From NCBI GenBank assembly GCA_022823185.1, contig JAJDXQ010000017.1, forward strand, positions 1 to 64,000: DNA of 64,000 nucleotides. The letters are read 5' to 3'. This DNA is from Caldilineaceae bacterium. Its GTDB lineage: Bacteria; Chloroflexota; Anaerolineae; Caldilineales; Caldilineaceae. Made by a program: the position numbers and the translations under genes. Below are positions 16,888 to 26,022 of this stretch, piece after piece. Below the pieces are notes generated by a model that did no database searches, was not told where the DNA came from, and saw nothing but the letters and a program-made list of their open reading frames with translations. Within the stretch, counting starts at the first letter, position 1, and every line of letters begins with the position of its first letter.

Positions 16888-18162
16888 CTAATCACCATCC
16901 ACCGCTTTAAAACGTTTGAGAATCAGGGAGGCGTTCTGGCCGCCGAGCCCGAAGCCGTTGCAGAGGCCTGCGTCGACCCGGCAGGAGCGGCTGACATTGG
17001 GCACGTAGTCAAGGTCGCAGTCCGGGTCTGGTTCGTTGTAGTTGATCGTCGGCGCGATGCGCTGCGTCTGCATCGCCTGCACCAGCGCGGCCGCGCTCTG
17101 CGCCCCGGCCGCGCCCATGGCGTGGCCGATGCTGCTCTTGAGGCTCGTGACAGGAATCGTATAGGCGTCCTCGCCGAAGATCCGTTTGATGGCCGCGGTC
17201 TCCGATCTGTCATTCAGAATTGTGCCGGTGCCGTGGGCCACGATCCAATCGATTTCATCGGTTCCGAGGCCGCTTTCGCGCAGCGCGATGCGCATACATT
17301 CGGTTGCCCCATGCCCGCCCGGGTCCGGCGCCACCATATCGAAGGCGTCTTCGCTCAGCCCATAGCCGGCGAACTCGGCCAGGATCTGCGCGCCGCGCGC
17401 CTGGGCATGTTCCAGCGATTCCAGCACAAACGCGGCCGCGCCCTCGCCCACGACCATGCCGTCCCTGTCGCCGCTGAAGGGGCGGCAGGCGGTTTCCGGC
17501 TCGTCGTTGCGCGTGCTGGCCGCGCCCAGGCGGCTGAAGGTGGAGATCGCCATCTTGGTCAGATACCCCTCGGCCCCCCCGGTCAGCATCACATCCGCCT
17601 CGCCGCGCTGGATGCGGCGCGCGGCTTCGCCGATGCTCGTGATTCCCGTGGCGCAGGCCGTCACCTGGCTATTCGTGGGCCCGGTGATGCCGCACTTGAT
17701 GGCGATAAATGTCGGCGCGCCGCTGATCAGCGCGGCCGTGGCGCTGGCCGGATTGAAACGCCTGGGCCCGTTTTCCTCCAGCTTTCGGCCCTCCTCCTCG
17801 ACAATGTCCCAGCCGCCGAAAGCCAGCCCCATCTCCACACCGACGCGGGAACGGTCCTCCTGCCCGAGGTCCAGCCCAGAGCGGGTCAGCGCTTCCTGTG
17901 TCGCCTTCCACGCCAGCTGCGTGCCGCGGCTGGTGCGGCGCACGTCCTTGCGGTCCATGTAGACGCGCGGGTCCCAGTCGTTGACACGGGCGGTGATCTG
18001 CGTTGGAAATCCGGTCGCGTCCCAGTGGGTGATCGGTCCGGTGCCGGATTTGCCGGCGATCAGCCCGGCCCACGAGCTTTCCAAATCATGGCCCAGAGGC
18101 GTCACCATCCCGATTCCGGTGACGACGATACGCCGGCCGGATCCCGTCTCATTTCCATTCAT
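16888..18162 (-). CDS. fabF: Beta-ketoacyl-ACP synthase II
   Basis: KAS II of fatty-acid elongation, 424 residues. The Cys-His-His triad is complete: C170 in VTACATGITS, H310 in VAHGTGTILND and H347 in SLKSSIGHAMGAAG. Start MNGNETGSGRRIVVTGIGM at 18162 is the natural one. The frame stays open another 62 codons only because the adjacent 7-bp tandem array is read as repeated VVSGQWS, which should be excluded. No other fab genes are near, so it is a stand-alone copy, possibly a second KAS for a specialised lipid. Confidence 0.9.
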   Translation of the reverse strand: MNGNETGSGRRIVVTGIGMVTPLGHDLESSWAGLIAGKSGTGPITHWDATGFPTQITARVNDWDPRVYMDRKDVRRTSRGTQLAWKATQEALTRSGLDLGQEDRSRVGVEMGLAFGGWDIVEEEGRKLEENGPRRFNPASATAALISGAPTFIAIKCGITGPTNSQVTACATGITSIGEAARRIQRGEADVMLTGGAEGYLTKMAISTFSRLGAASTRNDEPETACRPFSGDRDGMVVGEGAAAFVLESLEHAQARGAQILAEFAGYGLSEDAFDMVAPDPGGHGATECMRIALRESGLGTDEIDWIVAHGTGTILNDRSETAAIKRIFGEDAYTIPVTSLKSSIGHAMGAAGAQSAAALVQAMQTQRIAPTINYNEPDPDCDLDYVPNVSRSCRVDAGLCNGFGLGGQNASLILKRFKAVDGD

Positions 18163-18219
18163 CGCAAAGTTTCTCGTTCTTCTTCCGCGCAAGCCGCGAA
18201 TTGGTCGTCCATGGTGTTT

Positions 18220-18341
18220 CTGACCACTGACCACTGACCACTGACCACTGACCACTGACCACTGACCACTGACCACTGACCACTGACCACTGACCACTGA
18301 CCACTGACCACTGACCACTGACCACTGACCACTGACCACTG
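18220..18341. repeat. Tandem array of 7-bp unit CTGACCA
   Basis: About 17 uninterrupted units (122 bases) between fabF and the carbamoyltransferase gene, ending four bases before the latter's stop codon. Perfect heptamer iteration with no spacers, so a microsatellite, not a CRISPR. Copy number should vary between strains. Being a multiple of neither 3 nor 2 it shifts frame with each unit gained or lost. Confidence 0.97.
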
Positions 18342-18344
18342 CCG

Positions 18345-19322
18345 TCACCGCATTGTCAGCGCCATAACCGCCTTCTGCGCGTGCATGCGGTTCTCCGCCT
18401 CATCGTATACGATCGACTGGGGCCCGTCGATGACCTCATCGGTGACTTCGATGTTGCGGTCGGCTGGCAGGCAGTGCATATACAGCGCGTTTTCGTTGGC
18501 CAGGGCCATGCGACGGCCGTCGGTGATCCAGTCGGTGTACTGGCTGCCGATCCGGGCGCTCTCGTCGTCGTCGTCGGTCGTGAGCAGGGCGCCCCAACTC
18601 TTGGGGTAGAGGATGTCGGCGCCCTTGAACCCGGCGTCGAAATCGTCGAGAATCTCGAAACTGCCCCCGTGCTGTCCGACATTGTCCTGGGCCTGTTGGA
18701 TGATGTCCGGCATCAGCTTGTATTCGGGCGGATGGGTCAGCCGCACGTTCATGCCGAAACGGGTCATCTGCAGAATCAAGCTCTGCGGCACCGAAATCGG
18801 CTTCTGGTAGCTGCTTGCATAGGCCCAGCTGACGTTGATCGTCTTGCCCCGCGGATCGCCGACCTTTTCAATGATCGTCATCAGATCGGCCAGGATCTGG
18901 AACGGATGATAGATGTCGCACTGCATGTTCAGCACCGGCGCCCGGCTGGCGTCCGCCACGCTGTTGATGTAGCTGTTGCCGATGCCCCAGTCGCACTGCC
19001 GGATGGCGATGCCGTCATAGTACCGCCCGAAGATCTCACCGATCTCCTTGCCGGTGTCGCCATGGCTGATCTGCGTTGTTTCGTGGTCGATGAATGCCGC
19101 GTGCCCCCCCAGCTGCGCCATCCCGGCCTCAAAGCTGGAGCGGGTGCGCGTGCTGGTGAAGAAGAAGAGCATGGCCAGCGCTTTGTCGCGCAAAAGCGGG
19201 TGGCCGATCCCCAGCGCACGCTCCCGTTTGAGCGTTAGGGCAACGTCCAGGACCGTCTCGATCTCCTCCTTCGAGAAGTCCATGTCACTGACAAAACTGC
19301 GACCGCGCAAATCGGTTTGCAT
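18345..19322 (-). CDS. ygeW: Knotted carbamoyltransferase, YgeW-like
   Basis: A 325-residue transcarbamoylase. The carbamoyl-phosphate loop is STRTRSSFE near residue 56; the second-substrate loop is MHCLPADRN near 285. Segments LNMQCDIYHPFQILADL, VSWAYASSYQKPISVPQ and MTRFGMNVRLTHPPEYKLMPDI match the YgeW/knotted group rather than plain ornithine transcarbamoylase. YgeW function is unproven; relatives occur in purine-breakdown clusters with carbamate kinase. A carbamate kinase is indeed the next gene upstream in the same direction (131-base gap), so together they may turn a carbamoylated compound plus phosphate into carbamoyl phosphate and then ATP. Confidence 0.85.
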   Translation of the reverse strand: MQTDLRGRSFVSDMDFSKEEIETVLDVALTLKRERALGIGHPLLRDKALAMLFFFTSTRTRSSFEAGMAQLGGHAAFIDHETTQISHGDTGKEIGEIFGRYYDGIAIRQCDWGIGNSYINSVADASRAPVLNMQCDIYHPFQILADLMTIIEKVGDPRGKTINVSWAYASSYQKPISVPQSLILQMTRFGMNVRLTHPPEYKLMPDIIQQAQDNVGQHGGSFEILDDFDAGFKGADILYPKSWGALLTTDDDDESARIGSQYTDWITDGRRMALANENALYMHCLPADRNIEVTDEVIDGPQSIVYDEAENRMHAQKAVMALTMR

Positions 19323-19453
19323 TCGATCCTGCTCCTGACTGTATGTTAGAGATTTCGTACCCGGTTTTCAGTAACTGCAACTCCACTCGTTCACACTGCG
19401 CGCGCCGCCATCCATGCGCGGCGGGACCAATAACGAAAAGCTGACGGCAAAAA

Positions 19454-20455
19454 CTATAAACTGATCCGCGTTCCAGTCTCTCCTGCCAGCGCTCGTCCCA
19501 GATTCTGCGGATTGGTGATCAGGCAGCGGGCGCGGGGATTGGCGCTGCTTTCCAGAAATTCGATGCAGGCCTCGATCTTGGGCTGCATACTGCCGGCGGC
19601 AAAGTGCCCCTCCTCCCGGTACCGTTTGGCTTCGGCAACGGTGAGATGACCCAGATCGACCTGTTCGGGCTTGCCAAAGTTCAGGGCCACCTTTTCCACG
19701 CCGGTGCTGATCAGAAACAGGTCGGCCTCCAAATCGACCGCCAGCAGGCCGCTCGCCATATCCTTGTCGATCACCGCGGAGACGCCCCGCAGTTGGCCGC
19801 AGGCGTCGCGCACAACCGGTATGCCGCCGCCGCCGCAGGCCACGACCACCCAGCCCATCTCGATCGCCTGGCGAACCGCCTCGATTTCGACGATCTCCAC
19901 CGGCCTCGGGCTGGAAACAACCCGCCGCCAGCCGCGCCCGGCATCCTCGACAACGTGCCAGCCCCTGCTCTCAAAACTGCGGGCCGTCTCTTCATCCAGA
20001 AAGCTGCCGATCGGCTTGGATGGACTGTCGAAGGCGGGGTCGTCCTCGTCCACACGCGTCTGCGTGATGATCGTCGTGGTCTCGCGCTGGATCTGGCGCG
20101 CGTGGAAGTCGTTGTTGAGCGCCTGCTGCAGCATAAAGCCGATGCTGCCCTGCGTGTCCGCGACGACCAGCGTGAGGGGAATCGTGTGGACTTCGCCAAG
20201 GGCCAGCTCGTTCCGCCGCAGGATGAACCCTACCTGCGGCCCGTTGCCGTGCGTGACCACGACGCCCTGCCAGCCGTTCTCAATCATCTCGGCAATCTGC
20301 CCGGTCGTCTCATGCACGGCATCCCACTGGTGGACGATCTCAGGCCGGCTGCTGTCGGCGATGAGGGAGTTGCCGCCGATGGCAACGACAGCCAGATTGG
20401 TTGCGGGTTGGGGCGAGCTGTCGTCGGCGGCCAAATGGGCGTGGTGATCTGTCAT
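19454..20455 (-). CDS. arcC: Carbamate kinase
   Basis: Converts carbamoyl phosphate plus ADP to carbamate and ATP. 333 residues, close to the usual 310. Visible: NLAVVAIGGNSLI at the N-terminus (phosphate-binding), GVVVTHGNGPQVGFIL, VVACGGGGIPVVRD and VIDKDMASGLLAVDLEADLFLISTGVEKV, ending with AAGSMQPKIEACIEFL, all family signatures. The frame extends to 20761, but MTDHHAHLAADDSS at 20455 is the plausible start. Paired with the YgeW-type gene downstream; no arginine deiminase is seen. Confidence 0.92.
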   Translation of the reverse strand: MTDHHAHLAADDSSPQPATNLAVVAIGGNSLIADSSRPEIVHQWDAVHETTGQIAEMIENGWQGVVVTHGNGPQVGFILRRNELALGEVHTIPLTLVVADTQGSIGFMLQQALNNDFHARQIQRETTTIITQTRVDEDDPAFDSPSKPIGSFLDEETARSFESRGWHVVEDAGRGWRRVVSSPRPVEIVEIEAVRQAIEMGWVVVACGGGGIPVVRDACGQLRGVSAVIDKDMASGLLAVDLEADLFLISTGVEKVALNFGKPEQVDLGHLTVAEAKRYREEGHFAAGSMQPKIEACIEFLESSANPRARCLITNPQNLGRALAGETGTRISL

Positions 20456-20675
20456 TGTCGGCTTCGGTGTCCGAACGCAAATCAACTGTCGATCAGCGGA
20501 TGCGGTCCAATGATTATAAGAATCGGCGCCATAAAAGTCAATGCAGATTCCTGCGCGCCGCGTTAAGCAGAGACACCTTCCGGCGGCTGCGCAGGAGAGT
20601 ATGGGATGGCGTACGATGGATTTGCTGTGTGTTTTCAGAGGGGGGTGGGGCAGGCGGATCGGAGGAACCGCTCCA

Positions 20676-22133
20676 TCACAAAACCTGGTTCGCGGCGCGG
20701 CTTTCGGGGTCTGATCCATCCTGTATTGGGACTGGAGCCTGAGGAGGTCCGGCCTGCGCAAGCGGCAGCCGAATGGAAAATGTGCTGCCCAGCCCCACGC
20801 CTGCGCTGGTCACTTCGATCTCGCCGTCGTGGGCCCTGACAAGCGCTTGCGCGATGGCCAACCCCAGTCCAACGCCACCGGTGTCTCGCGTTCGATTCTT
20901 GTCGACCCGGTAGAAGCGGTCGAAGACGCGTGAAATCTCCTCTGGCGCGATGCCGTCGCCGCTATCGGACACATCAATCGCGGCTGTCCCGTCTTCCGCT
21001 CGCAATGACAGCGTGATGACCCCGCCGGTCTGCGTGTGCTGCAACGCGTTTGCCAGCAGATTCTGCAATGTCTGGGCGAACCGTATGCGGTCAACGGCGG
21101 CAAAAACGGGTGCGTCCGGCAACCCGGTATCGAGAGAGACGTTCTTTTCTCCCGCCAATGGGGCAAAGAGCTCTGCAATCTCTTCCAGCAGGACCGCCAG
21201 ATCTCCGGGCGTGCGGTGCAGCGGCAACTGGCGGGCCTCCGCCTGGGCCAACAGCCGCAGGTCGTCCACCAGTTGGTGCAGATGGCGGGTCTGGTCATAC
21301 AGGCGGGCAATCTCCTTCTTTTCCATGGGGTAGACATCGTCCAGAATCGCCCGCAGATTGCCTTGCAGAACGGTGAGGGGGGTGCGCAGTTCGTGGGCAA
21401 TGTCGTTCAACATGCTGCTGCGCAGCGTCTCCGCCTCTTCTAACGCTACAGCCATTCTGTTGAAGGAATTCGACACATCTCGCATCTCGGCACTCCCCTG
21501 TTCGGCCACGCGAAAGCTGAGATCGCGCCGGGCGATGGCCTGCGTCCCGTTCACAAGATGAATGAGGGGCGCAGAAAGCCAGCGACTGACCAGCATGCCA
21601 AAGACGATCGCCAGCACCGCGCCGAGGAGAAGAACCTGCAGCATAAATTCCCTGGTCCGTTCGGCAAAACCTGGCGGGATGTCATCCGGTGGCGCAAAAT
21701 CAAATGGACGTCCGGACGGGTCTTCCCGCTGGATCAGATCGAGGAAGCCAACGACGCGCCCATCGACGCTGATGGGCAGGGCCTCCTGCAACTGGGACGC
21801 CTCCAGGCTGCTCGGCCTGTCCGCGCCCGCGGTTGTGTAGAGAATCTGGCCCTCCGGGTCCGCCAGGATAAGAACTCTCCTGGCGGCGGCGTTGAAAAAG
21901 AGCGCGGAATCAACCCCTTCCAGCAGTGGAGACACGCCCTGCCAACTTCCGCTGCCGGCATAGTACGCCTCCAGATGATCAATCAGGCCAGCCGGTCTGG
22001 AAAAATAGAAAAGGGCCAGCGAGCGCAGATTGTTGTCGGCGAGGTACACGCGCGCTGTGTATGAAATGGTTCCAAAGCTGATGATAACGATTGCCGCGAA
22101 TGCCAGGCTGAGCCGCACCCATAGCCGGTTCAT
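20676..22133 (-). CDS. Sensor histidine kinase (HAMP, HisKA, HATPase)
   Basis: Membrane-bound kinase of 485 residues. One transmembrane helix at about residues 7-27, an extracytoplasmic sensor to about 160, a second helix at about 165-187, a HAMP linker (SRWLSAPLIHLVNGTQAIARRD), the phospho-acceptor H247 in NDIAHELRTPLT, and HATPase motifs N (NLLANALQHTQ), G1 (DSGDGIAPEE), F and G2 (GGVGLGLAIAQAL). Its start overlaps the response-regulator stop by four bases. Placed at the end of the exporter operon, so it probably senses the exporter's substrate or envelope stress. Confidence 0.92.
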   Translation of the reverse strand: MNRLWVRLSLAFAAIVIISFGTISYTARVYLADNNLRSLALFYFSRPAGLIDHLEAYYAGSGSWQGVSPLLEGVDSALFFNAAARRVLILADPEGQILYTTAGADRPSSLEASQLQEALPISVDGRVVGFLDLIQREDPSGRPFDFAPPDDIPPGFAERTREFMLQVLLLGAVLAIVFGMLVSRWLSAPLIHLVNGTQAIARRDLSFRVAEQGSAEMRDVSNSFNRMAVALEEAETLRSSMLNDIAHELRTPLTVLQGNLRAILDDVYPMEKKEIARLYDQTRHLHQLVDDLRLLAQAEARQLPLHRTPGDLAVLLEEIAELFAPLAGEKNVSLDTGLPDAPVFAAVDRIRFAQTLQNLLANALQHTQTGGVITLSLRAEDGTAAIDVSDSGDGIAPEEISRVFDRFYRVDKNRTRDTGGVGLGLAIAQALVRAHDGEIEVTSAGVGLGSTFSIRLPLAQAGPPQAPVPIQDGSDPESRAANQVL

Positions 22134-22831
22134 TCCCGCTCTCCCGCCAGCCGGTAACCGACGCCGTAAACCGTTTGGATAAGCTTCGGCTTGCGAGGAT
22201 CGCTCTCGATTTTGCGCCGCAGGTTTCTGATATGGCTGTCCAGCATCCGATCGACGCCGTCGTAGTCGTACCCCAATGCCCTATCCATCAGCTCCGAACG
22301 GGTGAAGACATAGCCGGGGCTTTCCATTAGCGTCTGCAGCAGGCTGAACTCGGTAGGCGTCAATTCTACGGCTGACCCCCGCACCCGCACGTTGCGCCGC
22401 TCTATGTCCATCTGCAGAGCGCCAGAAGCCAGCGCCGGCGTCCGCGGCGCCGCCCTCTGTGTGCGCCGCAGCAGCGCCCGTACGCGGGCCACCACTTCGC
22501 GCGGATTGAACGGCTTGGTGACATAGTCGTCCGCGCCCAGCTCCAGGCCGACGATCTTGTCCGTATCCTCGACCCGTGCTGTCAGCATGATAATCAGCGT
22601 GTTCGCCAGCTTCGCATCCCCGCGGACCATGCGCGTGATTTCCCAGCCGTCCCTGTCCGGCAGCATCAGATCCAGCAAGACCAGCGCAGGCGACTCCCGC
22701 CGCAGCGCATGCAGCGCGCGCTCGCCGTCATAGGCGACGGACACCGCGTACCGCTCCCGCTCCAGGTAGCTGCGCAGCAAGCGAACGATTTCGCGGTCAT
22801 CGTCTACAATCAGTATGCGTTCCTCGGCCAT
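22130..22831 (-). CDS. OmpR-family response regulator
   Basis: A 233-residue two-domain regulator. The receiver domain has acidic pocket IVDDDRE, phospho-acceptor D54 in LVLLDLMLPDRDG, and the switch Lys in DDYVTKPFNPRE. The winged-helix DNA-binding domain ends RNLRRKIESDPRKPKLIQTVYGVGYRL. The open frame continues to 23290, but the start at 22831 (MAEERILIVDDD) is required by the family. The 4-base overlap with the kinase gene means coupled translation. Likely target: the MacAB-like operon just upstream. Confidence 0.93.
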   Translation of the reverse strand: MAEERILIVDDDREIVRLLRSYLERERYAVSVAYDGERALHALRRESPALVLLDLMLPDRDGWEITRMVRGDAKLANTLIIMLTARVEDTDKIVGLELGADDYVTKPFNPREVVARVRALLRRTQRAAPRTPALASGALQMDIERRNVRVRGSAVELTPTEFSLLQTLMESPGYVFTRSELMDRALGYDYDGVDRMLDSHIRNLRRKIESDPRKPKLIQTVYGVGYRLAGERE

Positions 22832-22997
22832 AGGCCCGTTATAGCCTGTTCCTCCTGCAAGGGCAAGTTGCTCGACCGGCATGGGTTCGGGCTCCCTCAA
22901 GTCTGCGGGGCCCAGATTTCCAGAATCTGAACCCCTGTTGATCCAGCGCGATCCGCTCCCGCAGCCTGCGCCGCTCACAACTGCGCGCGCTCGTTTT

Positions 22998-24641
22998 CTA
23001 CGGACGCCCGCCGCCCGCGCCTTGCGCGCCCGGGGGCGGCCCCCCGGAGAAGGGAACCCATTCGTCCTCCTGCTTGACGAAGGTGGTGGCGCCCAGCACT
23101 GCATCGCCGCCCTGCAACTGAGTGGAACGGACAACGGTCCACTCGCCCTGGACTCCCTCCACAACGACCGCGACCGGCAGCATCTGGTCGTCGCTCGCCT
23201 TGAGCACAACCGTCTCGCCGTCATACGCCTGCACTGCGGTCGTGGGCACCAGCCAGCGGGCATCCGCCATTTCGCTGCGCAGGGTGGCAACAGCCGTCAT
23301 GCCCGGTCGCACCCCTTCCAGGGCTTCATCGATCAGCCGCACCGTCACCGGGTAGTCGATCACGCCCTCTTTCGCATTGCTTGTGGGTTCGATGCCGCTG
23401 ATCATCCCGGCAAAGACCCTTTCGGGGAAGGCATCGATCGAGATGTCCGCCAGTTGACCGACGCTGATCTTGGGAATGTCGACTTCGGCGACATCGATGG
23501 TCAACTGAAGCTGGCCCAGGTCCGCCACCGTAATCGCGACAGTGCCCGCTGATATCCGGTCGCTTTCATCTACGTTGACCTGTAGAACAGTGCCGGCGGC
23601 CGGGGCGTTCAGATCCGCTTTCACCAGGTCGAGCCTTGCCTCCAGCAGGGTCAGCTGGGCCTGCTCGATCGACAACCGCGCCAGTTCCACATCTGTTTCA
23701 TCCGCGCCGCGCAACAGTGCGTCCAGCCTGGACTGGGCCGCAGCGACCTGCGCCTGCGCCGCCGCGATGTTCACGGCCGTCGGTCCGGCCACCAGATCAT
23801 CCAACTGCTGCTGCGCGGTCTGGGCCTGGCTCAGCGCCGCCTGCAAATCCGCCTGTGAAGCCGGCGCGACTGCCTCCTCATAGGCGGCCAGCGCCGATTC
23901 GTAGGAGATGGTCGACTGCTGCAACTGGGCCGCCTGCCGCGTCATGCCTACATCCTCGCGCCAGGCTACCTTGTCATACTCGGTCTGGGCTTCCTGCATG
24001 GCGACGCGGGCGTTATCCACTGCGGCCGCCAGCTGGATCCGTTCATTCTCGCTGGCCCCATCCCGGAGGTCACTGTATTTCGCCCATGCCGAGGCCGCGC
24101 TGCTGCGCGCCGCGGCCAGTTCCCCTTCGCTGGCTCCGTTCTGCACTTCTGCCAGATTTTCCTCCGCCGACTTCAGCTCCGCCGCGGCCGCGGCAAGCTC
24201 CGCCGCATCGGCGTCCGCCAACAGATTTTCGAGCTGCAGTTCAGCTGACGTCAGATTGAGGCCTGCCTGGTCCACCGCCCGGCGCAGGTCTCCCCGCTCC
24301 AGCGCCACCAGCAGATCGCCGCTGCCGACCTCGTCGCCCACCTCCACCAACACCTCTTCCACGTAGCCGTTCACCTGGGCTACCACCTGCGCTGTATCCA
24401 CCAGCTCGATATTTCCGGCCGCAGTAACCCGGTCGACCGCCGTATCCGCCGGGCGGATGACCGTGGTCCTGATGCTGGCCGCCGGCTCCGTTCCGGATAC
24501 CGGCTCCGCGATGGCCGCCGTCTCCCTTCCGGCTGCCGTCTGTTCCGGCGCAGCGATGCCGAGGAAACCTGCCGCGCCAACGCCCAGCCCAACGCCGACC
24601 ACCACAGCGCCCAGAATGAACAAGATAGTTCTACGTTTCAT
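22998..24641 (-). CDS. HlyD-family efflux adaptor (MacA-like)
   Basis: Periplasmic-adaptor-type protein of 547 residues. N-terminal membrane anchor (RRTILFILGAVVVGVGLGVGAAGFLG), a lipoyl half (VNGYVEEVLVEVGDEVGSGDLLVALE), a long Ala/Gln-rich coiled coil (about residues 145-345), the second lipoyl half (APAAGTVLQVNVDESDRIS) and a beta-barrel domain, finishing in a Gly/Pro tail. The start at 24641 has AAAGGAG eight bases upstream; an ATG six codons earlier would contain that site. The long coiled coil in a presumed single-membrane phylum is notable. It follows the MacB-like permease by 142 bases. Confidence 0.9.
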   Translation of the reverse strand: MKRRTILFILGAVVVGVGLGVGAAGFLGIAAPEQTAAGRETAAIAEPVSGTEPAASIRTTVIRPADTAVDRVTAAGNIELVDTAQVVAQVNGYVEEVLVEVGDEVGSGDLLVALERGDLRRAVDQAGLNLTSAELQLENLLADADAAELAAAAAELKSAEENLAEVQNGASEGELAAARSSAASAWAKYSDLRDGASENERIQLAAAVDNARVAMQEAQTEYDKVAWREDVGMTRQAAQLQQSTISYESALAAYEEAVAPASQADLQAALSQAQTAQQQLDDLVAGPTAVNIAAAQAQVAAAQSRLDALLRGADETDVELARLSIEQAQLTLLEARLDLVKADLNAPAAGTVLQVNVDESDRISAGTVAITVADLGQLQLTIDVAEVDIPKISVGQLADISIDAFPERVFAGMISGIEPTSNAKEGVIDYPVTVRLIDEALEGVRPGMTAVATLRSEMADARWLVPTTAVQAYDGETVVLKASDDQMLPVAVVVEGVQGEWTVVRSTQLQGGDAVLGATTFVKQEDEWVPFSGGPPPGAQGAGGGRP

Positions 24642-24783
24642 ATGAATGCTCCTTTCCATCGATAAAATCGTCTACCGTCTGTTGCATAATTCGCCGCATT
24701 CGATGCGCGGCCGTAAGGGACTCCGGATGCCTTCAGCCGGGAAGTAGGACAACTGCCCCTTCGACTTCTCCCCGGCACGCGCA

Positions 24784-26022
24784 TCACTCGTATCGCAACG
24801 CCTCAATCGGATCCAGCTGGGTCGCGCGCATCGCCGGATACAGCCCGAAGACCAACCCGCAGCCGGCGCTGACGCCCACAGCCATGAGCACTGCGTCGAC
24901 CCCTATCAAAAGGTCGAAAGAGAAGTTGGGGATTCTTGACACCAGCAGGGCCGCCCCGTAGCTGATCGCGATTCCTATCAGCCCCCCCAGCAGCGTCAGC
25001 ACCAGCGACTCGATCAGAAACTGCAGCAGAACGTCGCTGGTGTGCGCGCCCAGCGCCTTGCGCAGGCCGATCTCCTTGGTGCGCTCCGTGACCGATACAA
25101 GCATGATGTTCATGATGCCGATGCCGCCTACCACCAGACTGATGGCAGCGATGCTGCTCAGCAGCAGCGTAAGCGTGCCGGTGACGGTGTCGATCGTTTC
25201 CAGCAGGCTGGCCTGTGTGCTGATGCTAAAGTCATTGTCGTCCTCCTCATTCAGTCCATGACGCAGACGCAAGGTCTGTTCGATCTGCAGTTCGGCTGCC
25301 TCCACCCGCTCTTCACTCAACGCATCGGCTGATATCGATGTAACAACATATTCGCCCCGGTAGCGGGGCACGTTGAAGACCCGCCCGTGGGCCGCGCCAA
25401 TCGGGATGAACGCGCTCTCGTCATTGCTGCCGAAACCCGCATTGCCGCTCTCTTCCAGCACACCGACGACCGTGTACGGTTCCCCACTGATGCGCACGCT
25501 CTCACCTACAACCTGCGTGCGCTCGAAAAGATCGGATGCCACGGTCGTCCCGATGACGATCACATTGTTCATCTGCGTGACTTCTTCCTCCGTAAGAAAA
25601 CGGCCCTCGGCCATCTCCAATCTGAGGACATCGGCATAGGCCGCCGTCGTCCCTGTCACCCGGACCTGCGAGTTGTTGCTGCCGGCGACCAGTTGGAGGT
25701 TGCCCGCATATTGGGGTACGACCTCAACAACATCCGGATGGAATGCGGGGTCGGCAAGCGCCTTTACGTCGCCCATGGTCAATGTCTGAACCGGGCTGCC
25801 GGCGCCCTCTCCTTCGGTCTCTGTGACCGGGCTGATCGTCAACCGTGTTGTGCCCTGGCTGGCGACTTCGCCCAGAATGCTCTCTGACGCGCCGCGACCG
25901 ATACCCAGTATTGTGAGGACCGCGGCCACGCCGATGATGATGCCCAGCATCGTCAGGCTGGCCCGCATCTTGTTGGCAGCGATGCTGTCGAAAGCGACCG
26001 GAAAATATCTAAACAGCTTCAT
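24784..26022 (-). CDS. MacB-like ABC transporter permease
   Basis: A 412-residue FtsX/MacB-type permease: first transmembrane helix at about 18-40 (MRASLTMLGIIIGVAAVLTILGIG), a MacB_PCD extracytoplasmic domain of about 220 residues, and three C-terminal helices of the FtsX domain (SSIAAISLVVGGIGIMNIMLVSVTERTKEIGLRKALGA, the diagnostic segment). Start at 26022 has GGGGAGA six bases before it, in the end of the ATPase gene with which it overlaps by 14 bases. Exports lipophilic drugs, peptides or lipoproteins; substrate not known. Confidence 0.92.
   Translation of the reverse strand: MKLFRYFPVAFDSIAANKMRASLTMLGIIIGVAAVLTILGIGRGASESILGEVASQGTTRLTISPVTETEGEGAGSPVQTLTMGDVKALADPAFHPDVVEVVPQYAGNLQLVAGSNNSQVRVTGTTAAYADVLRLEMAEGRFLTEEEVTQMNNVIVIGTTVASDLFERTQVVGESVRISGEPYTVVGVLEESGNAGFGSNDESAFIPIGAAHGRVFNVPRYRGEYVVTSISADALSEERVEAAELQIEQTLRLRHGLNEEDDNDFSISTQASLLETIDTVTGTLTLLLSSIAAISLVVGGIGIMNIMLVSVTERTKEIGLRKALGAHTSDVLLQFLIESLVLTLLGGLIGIAISYGAALLVSRIPNFSFDLLIGVDAVLMAVGVSAGCGLVFGLYPAMRATQLDPIEALRYE

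Noticed and set aside
18220-18341. CRISPR-like repeat array
   Set aside because: Seven-base units follow each other with no spacers, and no cas gene is present.
18163-18348. N-terminal extension of FabF
   Set aside because: The extra residues are translation of the heptamer array and intergenic DNA; the family start is at 18162.
22832-23290. N-terminal extension of the response regulator
   Set aside because: It overlaps the adaptor gene antisense-free region in another frame and has no domain; MAEERILIVDDD is the proper start.
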